This document shows, piece after piece, positions 39,241-48,777 of a stretch of DNA of 64,000 nucleotides; within the stretch, counting starts at the first letter, position 1, and every line of letters starts with the position of its first letter. Below the pieces are notes generated by a model, which made no database searches, was not told the origin of the DNA, and was given only the letters and a program-made list of their open reading frames with translations. A program made the translations under genes and the position numbers. The stretch is from Bacteroidia bacterium (GTDB lineage: Bacteria > Bacteroidota > Bacteroidia > Cytophagales > Cyclobacteriaceae): NCBI GenBank assembly GCA_030426345.1, contig JAUHYU010000002.1, positions 50,075-114,074 on the forward strand, read 5' to 3'.

Positions 39241-40521
39241 ATGAATAGAAGATCCTTTATCGAAAAGACCTCGCTGAGTACCGCCGCCATGGTTTCTGCC
39301 TTTCATATTTCATCTTTTTCTCAGGACAGAAAGCTAAAAATTGGACTGATTGGTTGTGGCTGGTATGGCATGGTCGACGTCAAAGCTACCTTAAATGCCG
39401 GAGGGGTGGAAGTGATCGGAATTTGTGATATTGATACAGAGCATCTTAAAAACAGCGCTGACGAATTGGAAAAACTCCAGGGAGCGCGTCCCAAGGAATT
39501 TAGTGAGTATCTGGAATTGTTAGATATGAAAGGTATGGATGCTGTATTTATTGGCACTCCGCCTCATTGGCATGCGCTACAATTTATTGCAGCTTGTGAA
39601 AAAGGCTTGGATGTTTATTGTGAAAAGCCACTCTCGTATGATGTAAACGAAGGGCTTGCAATGATAAAAGCGGCAGACAAGGCAGGAAACATTGTTCAAA
39701 TAGGTTTTCAGCGGCGTCAGAGCGATGCCTTTAAAGCAGCCGGGGAGTTTATTTCTGCTGGAAAAGCAGGTAAAATCCATGAAATTGGTGTTCAGATACA
39801 CTACAATCCGGGGATCAATGATACTACTGTGCAAGCGCCACCGCCTTCCCTTGACTGGGAATCTTGGTGCGGACCTGCGCCCAAGTTGGATTATCGCCCC
39901 AGCATTGGTCACAAAGCATGGAGGTTAGAAAAGGAGTATGGCAATGGACATTTGGTAGATTGGGGCATACATAATATTGATATTGCCCGGAAGATCATGG
40001 GGTTTGATATGCCGGTCGCTTTCGAGTCTAATGGAGGTATTTATAAGTTAAAAGGTAAAATAACCACACCTGATACCCTAAATGCTACCATGTTTTTTGA
40101 AGATTGCCCAATCATTTGGCAGCACCGTTTGTGGGGTACAGGTGACTTACATCCGGAGTTCAATAATGGGGTGTTTTTTTATGGAGAAAAAGCGACAGTT
40201 TTTGCAGCGGATAAAAAAATCGTTGTTATGCCTGCCGGGAAAAATCAAAAACAGGAGGTGTTGGATATTCCCGATCCGGGAATGCAGAATAAACATGTAG
40301 CAGAGTTTCTTCAAGCTGTTAAGACGAAAAACAGAAATCTGATCCAATGCCCAATAGAGGAAGCTTTTCAGTCAACAGCCACCGTACAACTGGCAATGAT
40401 CTCGTACTACACAGGATCAAAAATAATTTGGGATGAATCAAAGCATCAAATTATCGACAATAAGGAGGCTTCCAGTTTGTTGGCCAGAGCATATCGTGGG
40501 GCATATAAGCGCCCGGATTGA
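39241..40521 (+). CDS. Gfo/Idh/MocA family oxidoreductase with Tat-type signal
   Basis: 'MNRRSFIEKTSLSTAAM', 'KIGLIGCGWYGMVD', 'GTPPHWHALQFIAACEKGLDVYCEKPLSYDVNEG'. Confidence 0.9.
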   Translation: MNRRSFIEKTSLSTAAMVSAFHISSFSQDRKLKIGLIGCGWYGMVDVKATLNAGGVEVIGICDIDTEHLKNSADELEKLQGARPKEFSEYLELLDMKGMDAVFIGTPPHWHALQFIAACEKGLDVYCEKPLSYDVNEGLAMIKAADKAGNIVQIGFQRRQSDAFKAAGEFISAGKAGKIHEIGVQIHYNPGINDTTVQAPPPSLDWESWCGPAPKLDYRPSIGHKAWRLEKEYGNGHLVDWGIHNIDIARKIMGFDMPVAFESNGGIYKLKGKITTPDTLNATMFFEDCPIIWQHRLWGTGDLHPEFNNGVFFYGEKATVFAADKKIVVMPAGKNQKQEVLDIPDPGMQNKHVAEFLQAVKTKNRNLIQCPIEEAFQSTATVQLAMISYYTGSKIIWDESKHQIIDNKEASSLLARAYRGAYKRPD

Positions 40522-40575
40522 TAAAAAAGCCATATCTGTCCATAAAGAATAGAAGAATTTAACAAACATATTACT

Positions 40576-42090
40576 ATGAAATATTTAGTCATTATTTTTT
40601 GTCTTACTTTTGTATGTTTCTCATGTGATAACAACCAAAAAACTGAGGAGATTGCTACCAAACCAAATATCGTTCTGATATACGCCGATGACCTAGGCTA
40701 TGGAGATTTGAGCTCTTATGGCATGACAAATGTGGCCACGCCAAATATCGACCAAATTGCGAGCGAAGGATTGAAATTTAACAATGCCCACACTTCATCT
40801 GCCACGTGTACACCATCTCGGTTTTCGCTGCTTACAGGGTCGTATGCCTGGCGAAAAAATGGAACTGGAGTTGCTCGCGGAAATGCGGCAATGATCATTG
40901 AGCCAGGTAGGGAAACCATTGCCTCAGTCCTCAAACGTGCCGGATATTACACTGGAGTAGTAGGGAAGTGGCATTTGGGACTTGGCCCGGATGGTGGGCC
41001 TGACTGGAATGGAGACATCAAACCAGGGCCACGCGAAATTGGTTTTGATTATTCTTTTCTCATTCCTGCTACAGGAGACCGTGTTCCTTGTGTATTTGTA
41101 GAAGATTACAAGGTGGTTGGACTCGAGGCTGATGATCCAATCGAAGTGAGCTATGACAAACCAATTGGAGACGAACCAACCGGAAAAGACCATCCGGAGT
41201 TATTGAAAATGAAGCATAGCCACGGACATAATAACACCATCATAAATGGGATTGGTAGAATTGGATATATGACCGGAGGTCATGCTGCTCGCTGGGTAGA
41301 TGAAGATATTGCCGATGTGATTACTGAAAAGGCCAAAAATTTCATACAACAACGAAAAGATGAACCTTTCTTTCTTTATTTTTCTACCCACGACATACAT
41401 GTGCCACGTGTGCCGCATTCCAGATTTGTTGGCAAAAGCGGCATGGGGCCACGAGGAGATGCCCTTGTGCAGTTAGATTGGTGCACCGGTGAAATCATCA
41501 AAGTACTGGACGAACTAGGGCTTTCAGACAATACCTTAATCATCTTTACGAGTGATAATGGGCCTGTGCTGGATGATGGCTATCAGGATGATGCTGTGAC
41601 AAAAGCCAATGGACACAAACCCGCAGGGGTGCTGAGAGGAGGGAAGTACAGCGCATTTGATGCTGGAACCCGCGTACCTTTAATTGTAAAATGGCCGGGG
41701 AAAGTGGCTATTGGTGAATCTGATGCTTTGACAAGTCAGGTGGATTTTTTAGCTTCCTTTGCCACCCTTACGGAACAACGATTTAATAAAGCCGATGCAG
41801 GAGACAGCCGTAATCAATTAGATGTTCTTTTAGGCAAATCAAAAATTGATCGAGATCATGTGGTCGAAAAGGGGCATGCACTGTCTATCATCAAAGGAGA
41901 TTGGAAATACATTGAGCCAAACAATGGATGGAGATATAACAAATTTGTAGATATAGAACTTGGCAACGATACCATTCCCCAGCTCTACAATTTGAAAGAT
42001 GATATAAGCGAGCAAAATAACCTAGCTGGATCTAATCCGGAAAAAACAAATGAGTTGGCTACCCTTCTCAATGAGATTAAAAATAATTAA
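40576..42090 (+). CDS. Arylsulfatase (type I sulfatase)
   Basis: 'NIVLIYADDLGYGDLSSYG', formylglycine motif 'CTPSRFSLLTGSY', 'VVGKWHLGLG'. Confidence 0.92.
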   Translation: MKYLVIIFCLTFVCFSCDNNQKTEEIATKPNIVLIYADDLGYGDLSSYGMTNVATPNIDQIASEGLKFNNAHTSSATCTPSRFSLLTGSYAWRKNGTGVARGNAAMIIEPGRETIASVLKRAGYYTGVVGKWHLGLGPDGGPDWNGDIKPGPREIGFDYSFLIPATGDRVPCVFVEDYKVVGLEADDPIEVSYDKPIGDEPTGKDHPELLKMKHSHGHNNTIINGIGRIGYMTGGHAARWVDEDIADVITEKAKNFIQQRKDEPFFLYFSTHDIHVPRVPHSRFVGKSGMGPRGDALVQLDWCTGEIIKVLDELGLSDNTLIIFTSDNGPVLDDGYQDDAVTKANGHKPAGVLRGGKYSAFDAGTRVPLIVKWPGKVAIGESDALTSQVDFLASFATLTEQRFNKADAGDSRNQLDVLLGKSKIDRDHVVEKGHALSIIKGDWKYIEPNNGWRYNKFVDIELGNDTIPQLYNLKDDISEQNNLAGSNPEKTNELATLLNEIKNN

Positions 42091-42236
42091 TGGATTTTTA
42101 AACCTATAATTGCACTGATGCCTGGCAGCGCAACTTCCTCTCAGCACAGAATACAAGTCTTTTATTTAATCGCAGTGTACACTTTTCGCAGAAAAGAAAG
42201 TTATGTTAAACTGACATATTTTACATTTATGCATAA

Positions 42237-42788
42237 TTGATTGCTGAATTGGACAAGATTTTACACAAAATATCCAAATATGATGATGAAAAAGCGCTAA
42301 AAGAGCTTTTTGATGCTTTCTATGGAAAACTTTTTGAAATGGCAAGATTCTATGTGGCCGATTATGCCGGTGCTCAGGAAGTAGTTTCAGACGTATTTAT
42401 CAAATTGTGGAAAAATCGAGCCAATGCCCACAAAATCGAAAATATCAATTCCTACCTATTTGTTGCCACGAAACGACAATCATTAAATTATATTAGAGAC
42501 AATAAAAAAAGACTTCACGTGCCTCTCGAAGAAAAAGAAACCTACACCTTCGTAGAGGTAATATCACCGGAAAAGGTATTGCTGACAAAGGAATTTGAAG
42601 AAGTACTGAACACCGCCATACAAGGATTGCCCTCCAAATGCCGTCTCGTATATTCCCTTGTTAAAGACGATGGGATGAAATACCAACAAGTAGCGGATAC
42701 TTTGAATATCTCCATCAAAACCGTGGAAATGCACGTTGGAAAGGCTCTAAAGCGCATTAAAATAGCCTTCGAAAAATATCAGAATTAA
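42237..42788 (+). CDS. ECF-type RNA polymerase sigma factor
   Basis: 183 aa; 'AQEVVSDVFIKLWKNR', 'INSYLFVATKRQSLNYIRDNKK', 'YQQVADTLNISIKTVEMHVGKALKRIK'. Confidence 0.88.
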   Translation: MIAELDKILHKISKYDDEKALKELFDAFYGKLFEMARFYVADYAGAQEVVSDVFIKLWKNRANAHKIENINSYLFVATKRQSLNYIRDNKKRLHVPLEEKETYTFVEVISPEKVLLTKEFEEVLNTAIQGLPSKCRLVYSLVKDDGMKYQQVADTLNISIKTVEMHVGKALKRIKIAFEKYQN

Positions 42789-42889
42789 AGGTCAGGTCAT
42801 AATTATGTGGGCTCGGGATTGCTTTTATTTAGGCTTACCTGATATTGGTCACTCAGGTATTGACAATTTACTACGAGTCATGCCCAAAA

Positions 42890-42927
42890 AGGCATGTTAA
42901 ACCCATGGATTTAACATGCTTTTTTTA
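42890..42927 (+). terminator. Terminator hairpin after the ECF sigma gene, with CATGGATTT core
   Basis: GGCATGTTAAACCCATGGATTTAACATGCTTTTTTT. Confidence 0.8.
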
Positions 42928-43173
42928 GGTGATATGGTAGGAGAGGGGCACTTGAACAAATCTGGTTTAACCTCTTTTATACAGGAATTTTATGAATTCA
43001 ATATAGATAGCCAGCATGTCATAACATTTCAACACATCCTTCATTATTAATTTTAATTATAAAAAAGAAACAAAAATATCTTTTAAAAGTGATAATTAAA
43101 TGCAAAATTCGCTGCATAGAAGATATGGGTGTTGTTACCAGACGACGATAAATACAAACCATAATAACCATTC

Positions 43174-44655
43174 ATGATTTTTTCGAAATATGCATTTTTG
43201 GGAATAGTTCTGCCTATCATAATTTTATTTTTTGTTTCTGAAAGTGATGTTCAAACACATCGAAATACAAGTGAAGCATTATCTGAAGTCCAAAATCACG
43301 AAGGAAATTACCAGATGGAGGAAAGCATTCCTTCACAAGAAGGCGTGACTTTTAGTCAGTCAGAAGTCAATATATGGAGAGACCGGGCAATTAATGGCCC
43401 TTATAAGTCTAAGAACGATGCTTTTACAAATAGCCCTGGTATTTGGGATGGTATTGTAAACAAAGCTAACCTACTTACAGCTACACAAAATACGGCTAAT
43501 GATTATTTTAATGGGAATTTCAGTAAAGAATTACCATTCCAAAAACTGGGATTTAAAACAATGATGGCTGCTTTTGTCTATTTGGTCAAAGGAGATAGTA
43601 CAAAAGGGGCATTGGTAAAATCAAAGATATTAGCTCAGGTAAATGCCCCAAACATCCAATGGACTGGACTTCCAGATGCACCTACAGAACCAGTTATGTT
43701 TTCGGCTACATGGGTAGTTCGCTTATTTCATGCCTATGATTACACACGCAATTTGTATTCCAAAGAAGAAAAGGTGACGATAGACGCATGGTTTTTAGCG
43801 GCTGCTACATATTTTCAAACAGGTCTAAACTACGCCCTGACTAAATATGTATTTCCAAACAGAGCAATGGGGGACTATGAAACCAAAAATAATGGCTATA
43901 CACAATCAACCCAACCACCTAACTCGAATACAAGTTATGCTTGGATAGACGCTGAAGGAAACAGGCATAACTTACTGCCGCATATCGGATTCTGGTATAA
44001 CAATAGACGTGCAGTTGTAGCCACATGTATCGGATTGCTTGGAGTTTATTTCAACGACCAGAATATGATTGATGACAGTAAATTGTATTTCAAAGAATGG
44101 ATAAAATATGGCGTATTTCCGGATGGAACACAAGTCGAATACAATAGGAATACTATCAACGCCCCACAGCAAGGTGCGATAGGATATTCCTCGATTAATA
44201 TAGAAGCATGCCTATTAGTGGCAAAATGGTTATCTGATAATAAGTTAGATACAGAATTGTATACCTATTCTACGGTAGATGGTTATAAAGGAACTGAGGT
44301 CGGTGGCACAAATGGAAATGGAAAAGGTCCTAAAAGTCTGTTCAATATACTGCTGACATTTTCTGAACACATAGATGGCTCGGTACTTAGATACCGCAAT
44401 CAAGTAGCAGCAGCTAATTTACAAGACTCTTACTCCGAAAACACAAAACGGTATTACCAACAGGATTTGATATTGTGTTTGGCAAACCTTCACTACAAGT
44501 TCCAACGATTCCAAGATATTTATATGCGCACAGCACCCGGCACCATACCTTATAGCGGCGGGCGATATGGTGAAGGCCCTAATGGATGGACCTGGGGAAA
44601 TGGATTGAGTTTGGTAGGGTACCAATTTCAATACGCCGGATTAGAAAATTATTAA
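43174..44655 (+). CDS. Secreted alginate-lyase-like (all-alpha toroid) protein, one domain copy
   Basis: 493 aa, signal peptide; 'WDGIVNKANLLTATQNTANDYFNGNF...MMAAFVYLVKGDSTKGALVKSKILAQVN...FHAYDYTRNLYSKEEKVTIDAWFLAAATYFQTGLN' alginate-lyase-type pattern. Confidence 0.65.
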   Translation: MIFSKYAFLGIVLPIIILFFVSESDVQTHRNTSEALSEVQNHEGNYQMEESIPSQEGVTFSQSEVNIWRDRAINGPYKSKNDAFTNSPGIWDGIVNKANLLTATQNTANDYFNGNFSKELPFQKLGFKTMMAAFVYLVKGDSTKGALVKSKILAQVNAPNIQWTGLPDAPTEPVMFSATWVVRLFHAYDYTRNLYSKEEKVTIDAWFLAAATYFQTGLNYALTKYVFPNRAMGDYETKNNGYTQSTQPPNSNTSYAWIDAEGNRHNLLPHIGFWYNNRRAVVATCIGLLGVYFNDQNMIDDSKLYFKEWIKYGVFPDGTQVEYNRNTINAPQQGAIGYSSINIEACLLVAKWLSDNKLDTELYTYSTVDGYKGTEVGGTNGNGKGPKSLFNILLTFSEHIDGSVLRYRNQVAAANLQDSYSENTKRYYQQDLILCLANLHYKFQRFQDIYMRTAPGTIPYSGGRYGEGPNGWTWGNGLSLVGYQFQYAGLENY

Positions 44656-44751
44656 GCTTCATAGCATACAGATGGTATGATCTCAAACGCACCGAAAAGT
44701 TGCTCGAGCATACCAAAACGATGGATACTAAGAACATAAAGATTATCGTGA

Positions 44752-44789
44752 AAAGCCTTCAAAATCCATGGATTTTGAAGGCTTTTTTG
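44752..44789 (+). terminator. Rho-independent terminator, palindromic with ATCCATGGAT core
   Basis: GCCTTCAAAATCCatGGATTTTGAAGGCTTTTTT: perfect 13-bp stem. Confidence 0.9.
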
Positions 44790-44960
44790 TATTCATTCGG
44801 CCTAAGTCCAACAATAGTGAGAATCTCAAATAAAAACCATTCAATACATTGTTGCTTAGTCAAAATTTTTAAAAATCTGATTTTGTTCGCAAAATTTACG
44901 ATTTTTTTTTACAATATTCATAATAAAAGTTTTAATAAAAAAACATGAATTATTGGTCAA

Positions 44961-44996
44961 AAACCTTCTTAAATCCATGGATTTAAGAAGGTTTTT
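44961..44996. terminator. Second palindromic terminator with the same core
   Basis: AACCTTCTTAAATCCatGGATTTAAGAAGGTTTTTT: perfect 15-bp stem. Confidence 0.88.
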
Positions 44997-45165
44997 TGTG
45001 AATGATATCAAATAATTGACCTTTAAAAGTGGGAGAGGGTTAAAACCATCAATAAGATACATAAATGGAGAATTTAAACTCCAAGTAAAAAAAATTAAAA
45101 TGGCTTTTAAAGCTTCTAAATAATAACAAACTTGAATCGCGGTTGCATAGTGCTACAAGTCAACC

Positions 45166-48051
45166 ATGACAACAAAACCAAAAAAACCAATAATGATTAT
45201 TTCAAAATATCCATTTTTGAATGTAATTCTCCTGCCTGCTTTGATATTACTTTTTGTCTCTGGAACCTATGAAAAATTGGATCAGAGTGGATTGAAAGAA
45301 TTATCTGAAGGCCAAAATTACAACCCCGATAACTATAATCAAGTCAACATGCCCTCACACGAAGGGATAACTTTTAGTCAGGTAGAAGTTAATTTGTGGA
45401 GAGACCGCGCTGTGAATGGTCCATATAAATCTGATAACGATGCCTTTGCAAACAGTCCCGGTATTTGGGATGGAATTGTAATTAAGGCCAACCTACTTAC
45501 CACAGCACAAAACACTGCAAATGATTATTTTAACGGCAACTTTAGCAATGAGTCAGCATTTCAAAGATTAGGGTTTAGAACTATGATGGCTGCTTTTGTC
45601 TATCTTATTAAAGGGGATGCTACAAAAGGGGCATTGGTAAAATCAAAATTATTAGCTCAAGTAAATGCCCCAAATATCCATTGGACCGGACTGCCGGATG
45701 CACCTACAGAGACAATTATGTTTTCAGCTGCATGGATTATCCGTTTATTTCATGCCTATGATTACACCTATGATTTATATACTGTTCAAGAAAGGGCTAC
45801 AATTGACGCATGGTTTTTAGCAGCAGCTATATATTTTCAAAATGGCCTTAACTACTCCCTGACCAATTATTTATTTCCAAACCGAGCGATAGGGGATTAT
45901 GAGACCAAAAATTACGGTTATACCCATTCCTCCCAGCCTCCTGAATTGAATACAAGTTATGCATGGATCGACTCGGGAGGTAATAGACATAATTTGTACC
46001 CGCATGTCGGATACTGGTATAATAATAAGCGTGGGGTATTAGCTTCTTGTGTAGGATTGCTTGGAGTTTATTTCAACAACCAAACAATGATTGATGACAG
46101 CAAATTGTATTTTAAAGAATGGATGAAATTTGGTGTTTTCCCTGATGGAACTCAAGTGGAATACAACAGAAATACCTCCAGCGCTCCACAACAAGGGTCA
46201 ATAGGGTATGCGTCAATCAATATTGAAGCATGCCTATTGGTGGCAAAGTGGTTAATGGATAATAAGTCAGATACAGAACTTTATACCTATTCTACTACAG
46301 ATGGCTTTAAAGGAACCGAAATTGGTGGTGTAAATGGAAATGGTAGGGGTTCAAAAAGTTTGTTTAATATTCTTTTGACATTTTCAGAACACATGGATGG
46401 TTCAGTTCTTAGATATACAGGCAGTGTGGCTGATGCCAATTTGCAGGACGCCTATTCGGAAAACGCAAACCGATACTACCAACAAGATGTGATATTGAGC
46501 CTGGCAAATATTTACTACCATTCGCAACGTTTCCAAGATATTTATATGCGAACAGCACCCGGCACCATACCTTATAGTGGCGGGCGATATGGTGAAGGCC
46601 CTAATGGATGGACCTGGGGAAATGGATTGAGTTTGGTAGGGTACCAATTTCAATACGCAGGGACTGAGAATATCTCCTCAAACCAAAGAACTGCAGCGGA
46701 TGAAAACCTTTCCTCACGTGAAGGGATAACTTTTGGCCAGATAGATGTTGATGTGTGGAGAGATCGGGCCTTAAATGGTCCATACAAATCTGATAACGAT
46801 GCCTTTGTAAACAGTCCCGGTATTTGGGACGGAATTGTAAATAAAGCCAACCTACTGACCACGGCACAAAACACTGCAAATGATTATTTTAACGGTGATT
46901 TTAGTGATGGACCAACCTTTCAAAAATTAGGGTTTAGGACCATGATGGCTGCCTTTGTTTATCTCGTCAAAGGGGATGCTGCAAAAGGGGCATTGGTAAA
47001 AGCAAAATTATTAGCTCAGGTAAATGCCCCAAATATCCAGTGGACTGATCTCCCTGATTTGCCTACGGAGCCAATGATGTTTTCTGCAGCATGGGTAATC
47101 CGCTTATTTCATGCCTATGATTACACTTATGATTTATATACGGCTGAAGAAAAGGCCTCAATAGACGCATGGTTTTTAGCTGCAGCTACAAGTTTTCAAA
47201 CTGGCTTAAATTATTCATTGAGTAAATATTTATTTCCAAACAGAACAATGGGGGATTATAACACCAAAAATTATGGCTATACTGAATCCACTCAACCACC
47301 AGGATCTAATATAAATTATGCATGGATCGACTCCATGGGCAATAGACATAATTTATATCCACATATCGGGTACTGGTATAACTATAGGCGGGGAACCTTA
47401 GCTACTTGTATGGGATTGCTTGGAATTTATTTCAATGACCAAACAATGATAGATGACAGCAAATTGTATTTTAAGGAATGGATAAAATTTGGAGTTTTCC
47501 CTGATGGAACTCAAGTGGAGTATAACAGAAATACCTCAAGCGCCCCACAACAAGGTTCGGTATACTTTGCCTCGATCAATATAGAAGAATGCCTGTTGGT
47601 AGCTAAATGGTTATCCGATAATAGGTCGGATACAGAGCTTTATGACTATTCCACAGTAGATGGCTATAATGGGACTGAAATTGGTGGTATAAATGGAAAT
47701 GGTAGGGGTTCCAAAAGTTTGTTTAATATTCTTTTGACATTTTCAGAACACATGGACGGTAAAGTGCTTAGATATAGAAGTAGTGTGGCTGATGCGAATT
47801 TGCAAGACGCCTATTCGCAAATAACAAATCGCTACTATCAGAATGATTTGATTTTATGTTTGGCAAATCTTCACTTCAAGTACCAGAGATTCCAGGATAT
47901 TTATATGCGAGCGGCACCGGGTACAATACCTTATAGCGGTGGGCAATATGCTGCTGGCCAAAATGGATGGACATGGGGCAATGGATTAAGTTTGGTTGGT
48001 TATCAATTTCAGTATGCGGGGAGAGAGGAGATTACAAATCTATACGAGTGA
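45166..48051 (+). CDS. Secreted alginate-lyase-like protein with two tandem copies of the same domain
   Basis: 961 aa; copies start at 'SHEGITFSQVEVNLWRDRAVNGPYKSDNDAF' and 'SREGITFGQIDVDVWRDRALNGPYKSDNDAF', both ending '..NGWTWGNGLSLVGYQFQYAG'; homologous to 43174..44655. Confidence 0.7.
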   Translation: MTTKPKKPIMIISKYPFLNVILLPALILLFVSGTYEKLDQSGLKELSEGQNYNPDNYNQVNMPSHEGITFSQVEVNLWRDRAVNGPYKSDNDAFANSPGIWDGIVIKANLLTTAQNTANDYFNGNFSNESAFQRLGFRTMMAAFVYLIKGDATKGALVKSKLLAQVNAPNIHWTGLPDAPTETIMFSAAWIIRLFHAYDYTYDLYTVQERATIDAWFLAAAIYFQNGLNYSLTNYLFPNRAIGDYETKNYGYTHSSQPPELNTSYAWIDSGGNRHNLYPHVGYWYNNKRGVLASCVGLLGVYFNNQTMIDDSKLYFKEWMKFGVFPDGTQVEYNRNTSSAPQQGSIGYASINIEACLLVAKWLMDNKSDTELYTYSTTDGFKGTEIGGVNGNGRGSKSLFNILLTFSEHMDGSVLRYTGSVADANLQDAYSENANRYYQQDVILSLANIYYHSQRFQDIYMRTAPGTIPYSGGRYGEGPNGWTWGNGLSLVGYQFQYAGTENISSNQRTAADENLSSREGITFGQIDVDVWRDRALNGPYKSDNDAFVNSPGIWDGIVNKANLLTTAQNTANDYFNGDFSDGPTFQKLGFRTMMAAFVYLVKGDAAKGALVKAKLLAQVNAPNIQWTDLPDLPTEPMMFSAAWVIRLFHAYDYTYDLYTAEEKASIDAWFLAAATSFQTGLNYSLSKYLFPNRTMGDYNTKNYGYTESTQPPGSNINYAWIDSMGNRHNLYPHIGYWYNYRRGTLATCMGLLGIYFNDQTMIDDSKLYFKEWIKFGVFPDGTQVEYNRNTSSAPQQGSVYFASINIEECLLVAKWLSDNRSDTELYDYSTVDGYNGTEIGGINGNGRGSKSLFNILLTFSEHMDGKVLRYRSSVADANLQDAYSQITNRYYQNDLILCLANLHFKYQRFQDIYMRAAPGTIPYSGGQYAAGQNGWTWGNGLSLVGYQFQYAGREEITNLYE

Positions 48052-48094
48052 GTCAATGTGATAGGCGCATAATTGTTCTATTTAACATAATATT

Positions 48095-48240
48095 AATTAT
48101 ATAACATTATTAGCATTTTACGGCCAGGCCGCCAGGCATGGTCAATATAAGATCAGTTATCGAATCTTCAGTTCGATAACGTTACCGATCTTATGTTAAA
48201 GTAAAATGCGGCCTCATCATTCTGCAGCTGTTATATAATT
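48095..48240. repeat. Large nested imperfect inverted repeat (attC-like or IR element)
   Basis: Outer arms AATTATATAAC / GTTATATAATT; inner arms GCATTTTACGGCC / GTAAAATGCGGCC-type, ATAAGATC / GATCTTAT and GTTATCGAAtcttcagTTCGATAAC. Confidence 0.8.
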
Positions 48241-48777
48241 AGACGTTATTTTAAATAGCCGCTCGGCCAGCGCACAAACCCTGCGCTCTGCCGTGCCCTG
48301 ACCAAGCGCCTATTAATAGTTTCCCAACGCTCTTTCAGGCTAAGGCCTGATCACCAGCCCAAATGCAAGAGAATCTCAGGCAAAGCTTGTCGTTCAAAAT
48401 TTCGTTATTTGGATAATTGTTCAGTTCGTTTTCAAATACATCATTCTCAGCGATTGGGAATTTGCCTGTGATACACTTGCTTGCCAACGCTTTGTTTCGG
48501 CACAGCTCACCACCAGTACGTCATTCCGGAAGCAGCGCAGCGGATATTCGGAATCTCTTTAGAGTTCTAACCAGAATCTGAATGGCTCACAGGTTAGTCA
48601 TATTCCATCTGTGTTCGCTTTGTCGCTCAAGCCGCTAGGCTCATACTTTTTTCATTGATAAAAAAGTAAACAAAAAATCTAGACAGAAAAATGCTTCCGC
48701 CCACAGGCCAATACCAACCCCGCTTTTCTGTCAGGCCAGCCCGCCCAGAGGTTGATGAGATTCTACTTAACATAATA

